In this document: piece by piece, positions 1-9,096 of the stretch | Layout of the letters: each line of letters begins with the position of its first letter | Numbering within the stretch: position 1 is the stretch's first letter | NCBI GenBank assembly: GCA_036374135.1 | Contig: DASUUK010000039.1 | Location: 1-37,327, forward strand | Reading direction: 5' to 3' | DNA length: 37,327 nucleotides | Origin: Euzebyales bacterium | Lineage (GTDB): Bacteria; Actinomycetota; Nitriliruptoria; Euzebyales; JAHELV01 | The notes under the pieces: generated by a model | Database searches by the model: none | What the model was told of the DNA's origin: nothing | The model's input: only the letters and a program-made list of their open reading frames with translations | Translations under genes and position numbers: made by a program

Positions 1-152
1 TGATCGGCCACGCGCTTCGTGGTCGCTTGACCGGTCTGCGGTCGTACCGCGTCGGGGTCTACCGCATCATCTACCAGCTGCGCGACGAGTCGACGGTGCG
101 CGTCGTGGCGATCCGCCACCGAGGGGACGCGTACACGAGCGGTCCACGGTGA
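1..152 (+). CDS. RelE/ParE-family toxin, C-terminal part (cut by window start)
   Basis: The first 50 codons of the window read as the C-terminal half of a RelE/ParE-type toxin: a Gly/Leu/Arg-rich strand (GLRSYRVGVYRIIYQL), then an acidic turn and VRVVAIRHRGDAY, the usual last strand of this fold. RelE toxins cleave mRNA at the ribosome and ParE toxins act on gyrase; the C-terminal half alone does not decide between them. The reading frame is open from base 3 to the TGA at 150-152. The start and any partner antitoxin lie outside the window. No antitoxin follows on this strand for about 680 bases, so the partner, if any, is probably upstream. Confidence 0.75.
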   Translation, partial: IGHALRGRLTGLRSYRVGVYRIIYQLRDESTVRVVAIRHRGDAYTSGPR

Positions 153-313
153 CGGCCTGCAACATCGGAATCCGAATCGGCGTCACGCTGCGTCAGGCGC
201 GGATCGGGATCTGACCGCAAGAGTAGTCGCACGGTCGAGGCGTACGGCGAGGCCGTCGACCAGCTCGGTCACTGGCGCCAGGAGACCGACGATGTCCCAG
301 ACGCGACGCGCTC

Positions 314-829
314 TCAGCAGTCAAACACCGACCAGCAGATGTCGTTCCGCAACCGCTGGTCGTCAAGTACGAGCTCACGAATCGCCACTGGGAGCTGGTC
401 ACGCTGCCACCGGCACTCGAGTCGCCCGACGCTCTCACCCTGGCCTTCCGGCGCGCCAGCACGTGCGGCCTTGATCGCATAGGCGGCCGCACCGAGCTCG
501 TGCGCGGCGACGTGTGCGACGGCGGCGGCCTGGCCAGCAGCGTACGCGGCATGCCGTGCTGCCCCACGCAGGTCTCTGGCGGCGGCCATTGCATGGCCGG
601 CCGCCGTGCGAGCCTGGGTCATCATGACCTCGCCACGCACCCAGGCGCGGGCATGCTCGATCGCACGACGCGGTCGCGGGTCCTCAGGCTGAGCCGCCTC
701 GAAGAGGTCAAGGACGTGCTCCGCGCACGATGCCGCCCAAAGAGCGAGGAGCTGGTGATCCGAATCGGTGAGGGTCCCACCGCGGCGAATCGTCACGAAA
801 CGAGTGTCTCGGACCTTCGGGAGGATCAT
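314..829 (-). CDS. Imm5-like putative immunity protein
   Basis: A 171-residue Ala- and His-rich helical protein. The block from about residue 60 (WVRGE, then a long run of Ala/Arg/His helices including AAGQAAAVAHVAAHELGAAAYA) and the C-terminal tail WQRDQLP...LRNDICWSVFDC match my memory of the bacterial Imm5-type putative immunity family, which is thought to protect against polymorphic toxins. No toxin gene with a recognisable delivery domain is visible nearby, so it is an orphan here. The ATG at 829 is chosen because an AGAGGAG ribosome binding site lies about 8 bases upstream; a GTG three codons earlier is less likely. The gene is divergent from the antitoxin remnant, and their 5' ends touch. 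Confidence 0.7.
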   Translation of the reverse strand: MILPKVRDTRFVTIRRGGTLTDSDHQLLALWAASCAEHVLDLFEAAQPEDPRPRRAIEHARAWVRGEVMMTQARTAAGHAMAAARDLRGAARHAAYAAGQAAAVAHVAAHELGAAAYAIKAARAGAPEGQGESVGRLECRWQRDQLPVAIRELVLDDQRLRNDICWSVFDC

Positions 830-831
830 GG

Positions 832-1082
832 TTGGCACTCCTCTGTCGGACGGTGCCGGTTCGGGAGCTGCGGTCGCGGCTCGCTGATCTGTTGGATGAG
901 GTCGCGCACCGCCGTGAGCATGTGACGATCACCCGACACGGTCGACCGTCGGCCGTGCTCGTGCCCGTCGACGAGTATGCGGCGTTGGAGGAGACCGCGA
1001 GATCCTGTCCGACGAGGACACGTTCGTGGCGATCCGCCACGGTCTCGACGATATCGCCGCTGGCGACGTGGTCATGCCCATC
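832..1082 (+). pseudogene. Phd/YefM-type antitoxin, frameshifted and 3'-truncated
   Basis: From the TTG at 832 the frame reads VPVRELRSRLADLLDEV...VTITRHGRPSAVLVPVDEYAALEETA, a clear Phd/YefM DNA-binding antitoxin. At about 997-999 the frame breaks: EILSDEDTFVAIRHGLDDIAAGDVV, the expected next segment, continues in the frame starting at 999, as if one base were lost. Sequence homology stops at about 1080, where the antiparallel MazF-like fragment begins, so the last residues and the toxin gene that usually follows are missing. The N-terminus (MALLCRT) is also atypical and may be rebuilt. A long-read indel error could explain the frameshift but not the missing 3' end. Confidence 0.7.
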
Positions 1083-1212
1083 TGCTCGACCAGCACTCGG
1101 GTCGGGTCGCCGTCGATATCGACCTCGGGACGGAACGACGCCGCGCGCGCGGAACGCGGCGTCAGAGCGACGAGGATCGTACGGCGCGGGAGGAAGGCGT
1201 CTGACTGAACGA
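1083..1212 (-). pseudogene. MazF/PemK-like toxin, internal fragment
   Basis: On the - strand this segment encodes VVVQSDAFLPRRTILVAL, then ASFRPEVDIDGDPTRVLVEQMG, which resembles the central strands of actinobacterial PemK/MazF endoribonuclease toxins. Both ends are missing. Upstream it runs in frame out of the copper-chaperone gene, with no MazF N-terminus. Downstream it stops at about 1083, where the + strand antitoxin remnant ends. The fragment is about 43 residues against about 110 for a full toxin, so activity is not expected. Recognition is by motif only; an alternative is that it is simply an extended tail of the copper-chaperone gene. Confidence 0.5.
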
Positions 1213-1684
1213 CGACGCCCATCGGCGCCACGTCGCCGACCGGCACGACCTCGGCGGCAATGGTCTGCTCATCGGCCCGCTCGCACGTGAGCGTGAGTTC
1301 CACGGTGTCGCCCTCGGCAAGGCCCTCGGTCACGTCGATCAGCATCGCGTGATAGCCCCCCGGCGCGAGCACCGCGTTGCCACCCGCAGGGATATCGATG
1401 CCCTCGACCTGCTGCATCGTCGCCGAGGCGCCATCGGTCGTCGTCATGTGCAGTTCGACGGACTCCGCGCCGTCGGAGGCGGCGGACACGAGCTGATCGT
1501 CGCTGCCGCCCTCATTGGTCAGGGTCATGTACGCGACGCCGTTGGCCCGGCGGCACCGGGACGCGGCTGTCCGAGACGGTGATGGCGCTCGTGGCCTCCG
1601 CGCCGGTGCAGGCCGTGGGCAGCAGCGCCCTCCGAGCACCAGGGTCAGCATCAGTCGCGGGATCGTCACGTGGTGTCGCTCCAT
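1213..1684 (-). pseudogene. PCu(A)C periplasmic copper chaperone lipoprotein, two compensating frameshifts
   Basis: The segment encodes a PCu(A)C (DUF461) domain: GVAYMTLTNEGG, then ELHMTT, ATM, and PGGYHAML. These fit the copper-binding pattern H-M-x(9-10)-M-x21-H-x-M; here there are 21 residues between the second Met and the last His. The family hands Cu(I) to cytochrome oxidase outside the membrane. The ATG at 1684 opens a signal peptide (MERHHVTIPRLMLTLVLGG) whose continuation ALLPTACTGAEA, with a lipoprotein-like Cys, lies in another frame. The frame shifts near 1630 and returns near 1550. Either the gene is decaying or the assembly carries two indels. Its 3' end runs into the MazF-like fragment. 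Confidence 0.65.
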
Positions 1685-1764
1685 CCCTGCCGAGCATCAG
1701 CCGCGAACAATGCATCGACGTGTTCGCTGCTCCGTGTGAGCGCGCTGAACGGCCGGGCGGCGGC

Positions 1765-2322
1765 TCAGTGCCGACCGTCGCCCGCCACGATGGCCGCGGC
1801 GAACGCGAGTCGGTGGTCCTTCGTCCACGGCGGACCCAGCACCGCCCGCGGGCGGTGCAGAAACCCCTCGCCGTGCTCGCCCAATGCAGCGATCGCCTGG
1901 GACTCCACCGCGCCGGCGTCGTAGACGTGGACCGTCCAGCCGCGTGCATGTGCGACCTCGGCGACGAGCTCGCGGTACATGACGGAGTCCGCCCGCGCCT
2001 CGTACGGCGCGCACCGTTGAACGGCGACGTCGGTGGGGAAGTCCAACGGCCAGGCTCGGATCGAGATCGAGTCGATCCCATCCGGTGCGGCGGCCCCGAG
2101 ATCGTCGAGTGACGCCGTCGTTGCCCGCATGGCTGACGCCCGCACCTGCGCGACGAGCGCCGCGACCCCAGCGTCGTCGAGCAGGCGGCCTTCATGGTGG
2201 ATGGGCGCGGTCGGCATGCCGGGTTCGACGAGTTCGATCCGTCGGCGATCCGCGACGTCGTGGTTGGCGGACGCCGTGACGGCCACGGCCCAGCCCAGGT
2301 GGTGGGCGATCCCCACGTGCAT
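1765..2322 (-). CDS. Conserved hypothetical protein, 185 aa
   Basis: An intact 185-residue soluble protein starting MHVGIAHHLGWAVAVTAS. It has conserved-looking segments RRIELVEPGMPTAPIHHEG, RAWPLDFPTDVAVQ, PYEARADSVMYRELVAEVA, and FLHRPRAVLGPPWTKDHRLAFAAAIVA near the C-terminus. I recall similar actinobacterial hypothetical proteins but know of no function. There is no signal peptide or membrane segment. The ATG at 2322 lies only 8 bases after a -10 box (TATAGC, - strand, 2336-2331), which implies a leaderless mRNA and explains the lack of a Shine-Dalgarno sequence. It is the only fully intact - strand gene in the first 2.3 kb besides the immunity gene. Confidence 0.75.
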   Translation of the reverse strand: MHVGIAHHLGWAVAVTASANHDVADRRRIELVEPGMPTAPIHHEGRLLDDAGVAALVAQVRASAMRATTASLDDLGAAAPDGIDSISIRAWPLDFPTDVAVQRCAPYEARADSVMYRELVAEVAHARGWTVHVYDAGAVESQAIAALGEHGEGFLHRPRAVLGPPWTKDHRLAFAAAIVAGDGRH

Positions 2323-2330
2323 GACCAGAA

Positions 2331-2358
2331 GCTATACGGGTGGCCGAGGCATCGACAA
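2331..2358 (-). promoter_or_regulatory. Promoter of the 185-aa gene, leaderless type
   Basis: On the - strand, TTGTCG (2358-2353) is followed after 16 bases by TATAGC (2336-2331). The start codon begins 8 bases after the -10, so transcription would start at or next to the ATG. Leaderless mRNAs are common in Actinobacteria. Confidence 0.5.
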
Positions 2359-2533
2359 CGAGTGACCGGGGCGGTCTGCGCAGCGACCCGCAGCCCGATG
2401 GCTGCCTCACGTGCGTCGCGGTCGGTGATCGGGTTCGTCCGGCGATGCGGTGGCGGGCCGACGATGATCAACGTGGCGATGCACATGCTCGACCTGTTGG
2501 GTGGGTCGCGGGACCGACGGGGACACTGTCCAC

Positions 2534-2911
2534 ATGCTTCGTGTCGGCACGGTCGTCGTAGGCGTCGAGGACCTCGACCGCGCGATGGCGTTCTGGACCG
2601 GTGCGCTGGACTACGTGCCGAAGCGGGCCGTCGGTCCGGACGACGACTTCGTCATCCTCGTCCCCGCGTCGGGCGACGGCGCCCACATCGCGCTCGGCGT
2701 CAGCGAGACACCCGTGCAGGAGCACCCGCGGGTGCACCTGGACCTGTACGCGGGGGACGCCGCGGACCAGGCGGCGGAGGCCGAACGCCTGATCGCGCTG
2801 GGCGCGACCCGCGTCGACTGGGATCTGTATCCCGTTGACCCCGACTTCGTGGTGTTGGCTGACCCCGAAGGCAACCGCTTCTGCGTCATCGACACCTCGT
2901 GGGGCGGTTGA
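2534..2911 (+). CDS. VOC-family (glyoxalase/bleomycin-resistance fold) protein
   Basis: A 125-residue single-module vicinal oxygen chelate protein: VGTVVVGVEDLDRAMAFWTGALDYV at the start, PRVHLDLYAGD in the middle, and DPEGNRFCVIDT at the end, the usual beta-alpha-beta-beta-beta signature. Members include glyoxalases, dioxygenases and antibiotic-binding proteins; nothing here shows the substrate. The start at 2534 is chosen because the fold begins at once (MLRVGTVVV); a TTG at 2501 adds 11 residues unlike the family. A perfect dyad GGACA-C-TGTCC sits at 2521-2531, immediately before the start codon, and no strong ribosome binding site is visible. The gene is read in the same direction as the following methyltransferase fusion, 160 bases apart. 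Confidence 0.8.
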   Translation: MLRVGTVVVGVEDLDRAMAFWTGALDYVPKRAVGPDDDFVILVPASGDGAHIALGVSETPVQEHPRVHLDLYAGDAADQAAEAERLIALGATRVDWDLYPVDPDFVVLADPEGNRFCVIDTSWGG

Positions 2912-2984
2912 CCAGAGGAGACGTGCGTGGCCGATGCCGGCCCGGCCGCCGGCGTCCTGCCTACCGGACGGCCAGTGCGCGCCG

Positions 2985-2990
2985 TACGCT
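2985..2990 (+). promoter_or_regulatory. Candidate -10 box for the homocysteine methyltransferase gene
   Basis: TACGCT at 2985-2990 fits the actinobacterial TAnnnT pattern and would give a leader of about 75 bases containing the palindrome at 3021-3034. No good -35 is visible. Confidence 0.3.
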
Positions 2991-3020
2991 GACCGGCGTG
3001 CGGCGACGCCGACCTGTGTT

Positions 3021-3034
3021 TCGACAGCTGTCGA
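3021..3034. promoter_or_regulatory. Perfect 14-base palindrome in the leader of the methyltransferase fusion
   Basis: TCGACAGCTGTCGA reads the same on both strands. It lies between the candidate -10 and the ribosome binding site (AGGGA at 3061-3065), where an operator for a dimeric regulator would be plausible. No regulator family is identified. Confidence 0.35.
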
Positions 3035-3071
3035 TGATGGTGGGGCGCGCACGTCACCGAAGGGACGACGG

Positions 3072-4853
3072 ATGGCAGACGACGTGGCGGTGCACGGCGG
3101 GACCGCGGTCGGTCACCGGCGCACCGACGCCCCCGCCGACCGACGCATGGACGCCGCCGCCCACGTCGCCCGGCTGATCGCCGACGGCACCTGCGTGCTG
3201 CTCGACGGCGCGACCGCGACCGAGCTGCCGCGCGTCGGCGCCACCGAGATCCTGGGCGGCGACGACGCGCTGTGGGGGACGCGCGCGCTCGTGGATCAGC
3301 CGGCGACGGTGCGCGACGTCCACCGCCGCTACGTGGCGGCGGGCTGTGACGTGATCACGACCGACACGTGGGGCCTGCCCTCTGCGCTGCGTGACAACGG
3401 TCCCGACCTGTGGTCGTCGTCCCGGCCGGTGCACTGGATGGACATCGCCAGACGCGGCGTCCGGGTCGCGCGTGACGCCATCGCGGCCGAGGACGCCGCT
3501 GGCCGCTGCGCGGTGGCGTTCTCGCTCAACGCCGATCTCGACGGCCCCAACGCCGCGGACACGGTGCAGTTGCTCTCGCGGGCGTTCGCTGACGCGCCGC
3601 CGGACCTGCTGCTCTTCGAGACGCTGTCGCTCGTGCGCCCGTCGTTGTTCGCGACGGTCGAGGCCATGGTGGGCACCGGGCTGGTCGTCTGGCTGTCGTT
3701 CCGACGGTGCCGCGAGGGCATGTGCGGGGTGTTCGGACAGCACTGGGGTGGTCCTGAGGGCGACACGTTCGGACGCGCGGCCCGGAGGTTCGCCGAGATG
3801 GGTGTCAGCGCCCTTCTGGTCAACTGCATCCCGCCCGATCACGTCGACGGCATGGTGTCGTACCTCCGCGACTTCACCGACATGCCGCTGGGCGTGTACC
3901 CGAACCTGGGGTACCTGACCGACGACGGCTGGTACTTCGACCCCGGCATCGACGGCGCCGCGTACGCCGAGCTCGCGCTGCGGTGGCGTGAGGAGGGAGC
4001 GCAGATCATCGGTGGGTGCTGCGGGGTCGGTCCCGAGCACATCGCGGCTACGCGCGAGCGCCTGGAAGGCACGACAGCGGGTTCGGTGGTCCGCCCCTCG
4101 CCGTTCGCCCGCGATCCGGACGCCGTCCCGGAGCCGGTCGAGTGGACCGACCGTCGTGGCCGTCGGCTCTATCCGCTGCAGTTCCCGGACCTCATCGTCG
4201 ACGAGGGGGTGTTCGCGCCCACCGAGGGATCGCTGCTGGTCTGGCGCCATCTGTTCGACCACGGCGTCGGCGAGGGACGGCGCTGTCTGGACGTCGGGTG
4301 CGGGGCCGGGCTGCAGGGCATCCAACTGGCGCTCAACGGCGCGGCACACGTCCACGCGATCGATCTGGATCCCCGGGCGGTCGACAACACGTTGACCAAC
4401 GCGTTCCGCAACGGCGTGGCGGACCGGATGACCGCGGCGACGATCGACTTGTACCCGTGGGTGCCCGAGGTTCGCTACGACGTCATCGTCGCCAGCCTCT
4501 ATCAGACACCCGTCGATCCGTTCGGGCAGCTGACCAGCCACCGGCCCTTCGACTACTGGGGTCGCAACGCGGTCGACCACATGCTCGGCCGGCTACCCGA
4601 CGCGTTGGCCGCCGACGGCGTCGCCTACGTGCTGCACCTGTCGATCCTGTCGCAGCGCCGCACGATGGAACTGCTCGCCGATCTCGGCCTGGCATGCGAG
4701 GTCGCCGACTACGAGTTCTTCCCGATCACCGAGCACTTCGCGCAGGCGATGCCCCAGATCAACAAGGTCGTGGCGCAGTCCGACGCGCACCTGCTGGACA
4801 TCGGCGGGAGCCGGTCGATCATCGCCTACCTGCTGGCCGTACGCCACGCCTGA
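3072..4853 (+). CDS. Homocysteine S-methyltransferase fused to a class I SAM-dependent methyltransferase
   Basis: A 593-residue two-domain protein. Residues about 28-340 form a homocysteine S-methyltransferase barrel with LLDGATATEL near the start and the zinc ligands Cys252 (VNCIPP) and Cys316-Cys317 (IGGCCG); such enzymes remake methionine. Residues about 375-593 form a Rossmann methyltransferase with motif I at 408-413 (VGCGAG) and acidic motif II (AIDLDPRAVDN). The usual NPP(Y/F) position reads ASLYQTP, so the acceptor is unclear. ATG 3072 has AGGGA 6 bases upstream; ATG 3147 is an alternative that drops a polar leader. It faces metK, with stop codons about 30 bases apart. The fusion would put methionine regeneration and SAM use in one chain, inside a cluster that supplies the rest of the cycle. 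The methyl donor for homocysteine is not shown. Confidence 0.85.
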   Translation: MADDVAVHGGTAVGHRRTDAPADRRMDAAAHVARLIADGTCVLLDGATATELPRVGATEILGGDDALWGTRALVDQPATVRDVHRRYVAAGCDVITTDTWGLPSALRDNGPDLWSSSRPVHWMDIARRGVRVARDAIAAEDAAGRCAVAFSLNADLDGPNAADTVQLLSRAFADAPPDLLLFETLSLVRPSLFATVEAMVGTGLVVWLSFRRCREGMCGVFGQHWGGPEGDTFGRAARRFAEMGVSALLVNCIPPDHVDGMVSYLRDFTDMPLGVYPNLGYLTDDGWYFDPGIDGAAYAELALRWREEGAQIIGGCCGVGPEHIAATRERLEGTTAGSVVRPSPFARDPDAVPEPVEWTDRRGRRLYPLQFPDLIVDEGVFAPTEGSLLVWRHLFDHGVGEGRRCLDVGCGAGLQGIQLALNGAAHVHAIDLDPRAVDNTLTNAFRNGVADRMTAATIDLYPWVPEVRYDVIVASLYQTPVDPFGQLTSHRPFDYWGRNAVDHMLGRLPDALAADGVAYVLHLSILSQRRTMELLADLGLACEVADYEFFPITEHFAQAMPQINKVVAQSDAHLLDIGGSRSIIAYLLAVRHA

Positions 4854-4854
4854 T

Positions 4855-4881
4855 CCGCCGGCGCGGTCGCTGCCATGGCGG
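4855..4881. terminator. Weak hairpin between convergent methyltransferase and metK genes
   Basis: CCGCC (4855-4859) can pair with GGCGG (4877-4881) across a 17-base loop in the short gap between the two converging stop codons. A 12-base palindrome, GGTCAGCTGACC, overlaps the metK stop at 4880-4891. There is no U-tract. Confidence 0.3.
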
Positions 4882-6081
4882 TCAGCTGACCAGGCGGCGC
4901 AGCGCGTCCGCGCGGTTCGTCGCCTCCCAGGGGAAGTCGGCGGCGGACCGGCCGAAGTGGCCGTACGCGGCCGTCGGCGCGAAGATCGGCCGCCGCAGGC
5001 CGAGGTCGCGGATGATCGCGGCGGGACGCAGGTCGAACACCTCGTGCACGGCGGCGAGGATCACGTCCGGGTCGGCCGTCTCGGTGCCGAACGTGGTCAG
5101 GCCGACGCTCACCGGTTGTGCCATGCCGATCGCGTAGGCGACCTGTAGCTCGGCGCGCTCGGCCAGTCCGGCGGCCACGACGTTCTTGGCGACCCACCGC
5201 GCAGCGTAGGCGGCCGACCGGTCGACCTTGGTGGCGTCCTTGCCGCTGAACGCTCCGCCGCCGTGGCGCGCCATGCCGCCGTACGTGTCGACGATGATCT
5301 TGCGTCCGGTGAGCCCGGCGTCGGCGCTCGGACCGCCCAGCACGAACTTGCCGCTGGGATTGACGATGACGTCGTTGGGCTCCCACGGCGTGTGATCGGG
5401 GATCACGGGCGTGATCACGTGCTTGACCAGGTCGGCTGTCAACTCGTCGTTGTCGTCGACCTCCGGGGCGTGCTGTGTGGAGATCAGCACGCGGGCGACG
5501 CGCACCGGGCGGCCCTGGTCGTACTCGATGGTGACCTGGGTCTTGCCGTCGGCGCGCAGATACCCGAGCGTCCCGTCCCTGCGGACGTCGGCGAGCCTTT
5601 CGGCCAGGCGGTGGGCGAGGTGGATCGGCATGGGCATCAGCGCGTCCGTCTCGCGACACGCGTAGCCGAACATCATGCCCTGGTCGCCCGCGCCGAGCTC
5701 GTCGAGCTCGTCGTCGGCGTCGCCGTCGCGGGCCTCGTAGGCGTTGTCGACGCCACCGGCGATGTCGGACGACTGCTCGTCGATGGCGACGAACACCCCG
5801 CACGTGTTGCCGTCGAACCCGGCATGGGGGCTGTCGTAGCCGATGTCGATGATGGTCCTGCGTGCGACGCTCGCGATGTCGACGTAGCTGTTCGTCGAGA
5901 TCTCCCCTGTCACCACCACGAAGCCGGTGCTGACCAGCGTCTCACACGCCACACGTGCGTTCGCCGGATCCGGGTCGGCCGCGAGGACCGCATCGAGGAC
6001 CGCGTCGGACACCTGGTCGGCGACCTTGTCGGGGTGGCCCTCGGTGACGGACTCGGACGTGAACAACTTCAGGTCTGACAT
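4882..6081 (-). CDS. metK: S-adenosylmethionine synthetase
   Basis: A 399-residue methionine adenosyltransferase that makes SAM from methionine and ATP in the cytoplasm. It shows the phosphate-binding GHPDK at 15-19, the [12 protein letters not shown] block at 130-141, the GGGAFSGKD loop and the [10 protein letters not shown] region, all in their usual order and at the usual length. ATG 6081 follows an AAGGAG ribosome binding site. It is last in a - strand series adoK-add-ahcY-metK, 102 bases after ahcY, so co-transcription with ahcY is likely. No SAM riboswitch is recognisable in that 102-base gap. The gene ends facing the homocysteine methyltransferase fusion, whose product (methionine) is this enzyme's substrate. 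Confidence 0.97.
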   Translation of the reverse strand: MSDLKLFTSESVTEGHPDKVADQVSDAVLDAVLAADPDPANARVACETLVSTGFVVVTGEISTNSYVDIASVARRTIIDIGYDSPHAGFDGNTCGVFVAIDEQSSDIAGGVDNAYEARDGDADDELDELGAGDQGMMFGYACRETDALMPMPIHLAHRLAERLADVRRDGTLGYLRADGKTQVTIEYDQGRPVRVARVLISTQHAPEVDDNDELTADLVKHVITPVIPDHTPWEPNDVIVNPSGKFVLGGPSADAGLTGRKIIVDTYGGMARHGGGAFSGKDATKVDRSAAYAARWVAKNVVAAGLAERAELQVAYAIGMAQPVSVGLTTFGTETADPDVILAAVHEVFDLRPAAIIRDLGLRRPIFAPTAAYGHFGRSAADFPWEATNRADALRRLVS

Positions 6082-6183
6082 CGGCCTGCTCCTTGCATCG
6101 GCGTCGACCCGCGCCGCGCCCGTCGAGCGCGCGGCCCCGCCGTGTCGACCGGGCGCCGACCGTCCCTGCGGCCGGCTGGCTGC

Positions 6184-7641
<1,458 letters not shown>

Positions 7642-7746
7642 GACGTTGCCTTCCTTGCCGGTGTGTTCTGGTGTGCTGGTGTGACGGCGGGCCGGCGCGC
7701 CGGGCTCGTGATCGGGCGCCACCGGAGGCACGCGTGCGCCCCGATC

Positions 7747-7752
7747 AGGGTA
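7747..7752 (-). promoter_or_regulatory. Candidate -10 box for ahcY-metK
   Basis: On the - strand, TACCCT (7752-7747) fits TAnnnT and would give a leader of about 100 bases before the ahcY GTG. No convincing -35 is seen. Confidence 0.25.
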
Positions 7753-7820
7753 TCGCGCCGGGATTGACGCGATACGCCACCCGGCCGTGGTTCAGCCGCC
7801 GGCGATGTGGTTCGGACACG

Positions 7821-7844
7821 ACGGACACCGCCGGTGGTGTCCGT
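7821..7844. repeat. Inverted repeat, 9-bp stem, between add and ahcY
   Basis: ACGGACACC, a 6-base loop (GCCGGT), then GGTGTCCGT: a perfect 9-bp stem. It lies about 80 bases past the add stop and about 180 bases before ahcY. It could be a U-less terminator for add or an operator for ahcY-metK. The 8-bp core CGGACACC/GGTGTCCG recurs at 9043-9072. Confidence 0.6.
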
Positions 7845-7922
7845 GACGTCCGATTCGGATCGCTCGCCGACCGCGGTGGCCTCGCAGCGCCCGGATGACC
7901 CCGGGACGCCCGGACGCCGCGG

Positions 7923-8990
7923 TCAGTCAGCGCCCAGTTCGGCGAACCCCGGCTTGATCACGTCGTTGATCAGTGCGAGCCGGTCGGCGAACGGCCAGAA
8001 CGCGCTCTTCATCGCGTTGACCGTCAACCAGCGCAACTCGTTGATGCCGAGGTCGAAGGTCTGCGACACGGCCGCCAGCTCGGAGCTCAATGTGACGCCG
8101 CTCATGAGCCGGTTGTCGGTGTTGACCGTCACGCGGAAGCGGAGGCGACGCAGCAGGTCGATCGGGTGCTCCGCGAGGGAGGGCGCAGCCCGCGTGTGGA
8201 CATTGGACGTCGGACACATCTCCAGCGGGATTCGGCGGTCCCGCACGAACGCCGCCAGCTTGCCCAGTGTCGGTGGGTCGGTCGTCGTGTCGATGTCATC
8301 GACGATCCGTACGCCGTGGCCCAGCCGCTCGGCGCCGCAGAACTGCACCGCCTCCCAGATCGAGCGCAACCCGAAGGACTCGCCGGCGTGGATCGTGATG
8401 TGGGAGTTCTCGCGCTGGATCAGGTGGAACGCATCGAGGTGGCGGGTGGGCGGGTACCCCGCCTCGGCACCGGCGATGTCGAAGCCGACGACGCCGTCGT
8501 CGCGCCAGCGGGGGACGAGCTCGGCGATCTCCCGCGAGCGCGCGGCCGTGCGCATCGCCGTCACGATGACGCCGACCGTGATGCCCCGGCCCCTGGCGCC
8601 CGCGCGGAACCCGTCGAGCACCGCGCGGACGACCTCGTCCAGCGACAGCCCCATCTCGGTGTGCAGCTCGGGCGCGAAGCGGACCTCGGCGTACACAACC
8701 CCGTCGTCGGCCAGGTCCTCGGCGCACTCGGCGGCCGTCCGCTCGAGCGCGTCAGCGGTCTGCATCACGGCGACCGTGTGGGTGAACCCCTCGAGGTAGG
8801 CGACGAGGCTGCCGCGGTCGGCGCCGCGCGTGAACCAGGCGGCGAGTTCGTCCGCCTGTTTGGTCGGCAGATCGGTGTAGCCGATCTCGTCGGCCAGCTC
8901 GATGACGGTCGACGGCCGCAGACCGCCGTCGAGGTGGTCGTGCAGCAGCACCTTCGGTGCGCTGCGGATCGTGTCGAGGTCGACGCCCAT
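7923..8990 (-). CDS. add: Adenosine deaminase
   Basis: A 355-residue zinc aminohydrolase converting adenosine to inosine. The metal and catalytic motifs are all present: HDHLDGG starting at residue 17, HAGES, RLGHG, and [11 protein letters not shown] near the C-terminus, with the PTSNVHT substrate segment between. Length and motif spacing fit the actinobacterial add group. ATG 8990 precedes the expected N-terminus ([19 protein letters not shown]). It lies between ahcY (which releases adenosine) and adoK (which phosphorylates it), so its likely job here is removing adenosine made by SAH hydrolysis, pulling that reversible reaction forward. Inverted repeats of the same core sequence flank it on both sides. 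Confidence 0.95.
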   Translation of the reverse strand: MGVDLDTIRSAPKVLLHDHLDGGLRPSTVIELADEIGYTDLPTKQADELAAWFTRGADRGSLVAYLEGFTHTVAVMQTADALERTAAECAEDLADDGVVYAEVRFAPELHTEMGLSLDEVVRAVLDGFRAGARGRGITVGVIVTAMRTAARSREIAELVPRWRDDGVVGFDIAGAEAGYPPTRHLDAFHLIQRENSHITIHAGESFGLRSIWEAVQFCGAERLGHGVRIVDDIDTTTDPPTLGKLAAFVRDRRIPLEMCPTSNVHTRAAPSLAEHPIDLLRRLRFRVTVNTDNRLMSGVTLSSELAAVSQTFDLGINELRWLTVNAMKSAFWPFADRLALINDVIKPGFAELGAD

Positions 8991-9042
8991 GCGGCTCCCG
9001 ATGTCTGGCTCGTGGTGCGCGCATTATGCCGTCCGTCGGCGC

Positions 9043-9072
9043 CCGGACACCGCGTCGGACGGAGGTGTCCGG
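9043..9072. repeat. Inverted repeat, 9-bp stem, between adoK and add
   Basis: CCGGACACC, a 12-base loop, then GGTGTCCGG: a perfect 9-bp stem 25 bases past the adoK stop and 53 bases before add. The arms share the core CGGACACC/GGTGTCCG with the repeat at 7821-7844. Terminator or operator cannot be told apart by reading. Confidence 0.6.
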
Positions 9073-9096
9073 CGACGGCGTCCACCCCGCGGCGCG

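Noticed and set aside
153-313. Possible extra gene between the toxin end and the immunity gene
   Set aside because: A short + strand frame (VEAYGEAVDQLGHWRQETDD) looks protein-like but has no start, ribosome binding site or recognised family; it may be another remnant, but support is too thin.
3054-4580. Open frame of 508 codons antisense to the methyltransferase fusion
   Set aside because: The + strand protein has clear catalytic motifs; the antisense product is Arg/Val/Asp-rich without any family pattern, as is usual for high-GC shadow frames.
6082-6183. SAM or SAH riboswitch before metK
   Set aside because: The 102-base gap has no match to the known consensus elements I can recall, and no matching conserved core was seen before ahcY either.
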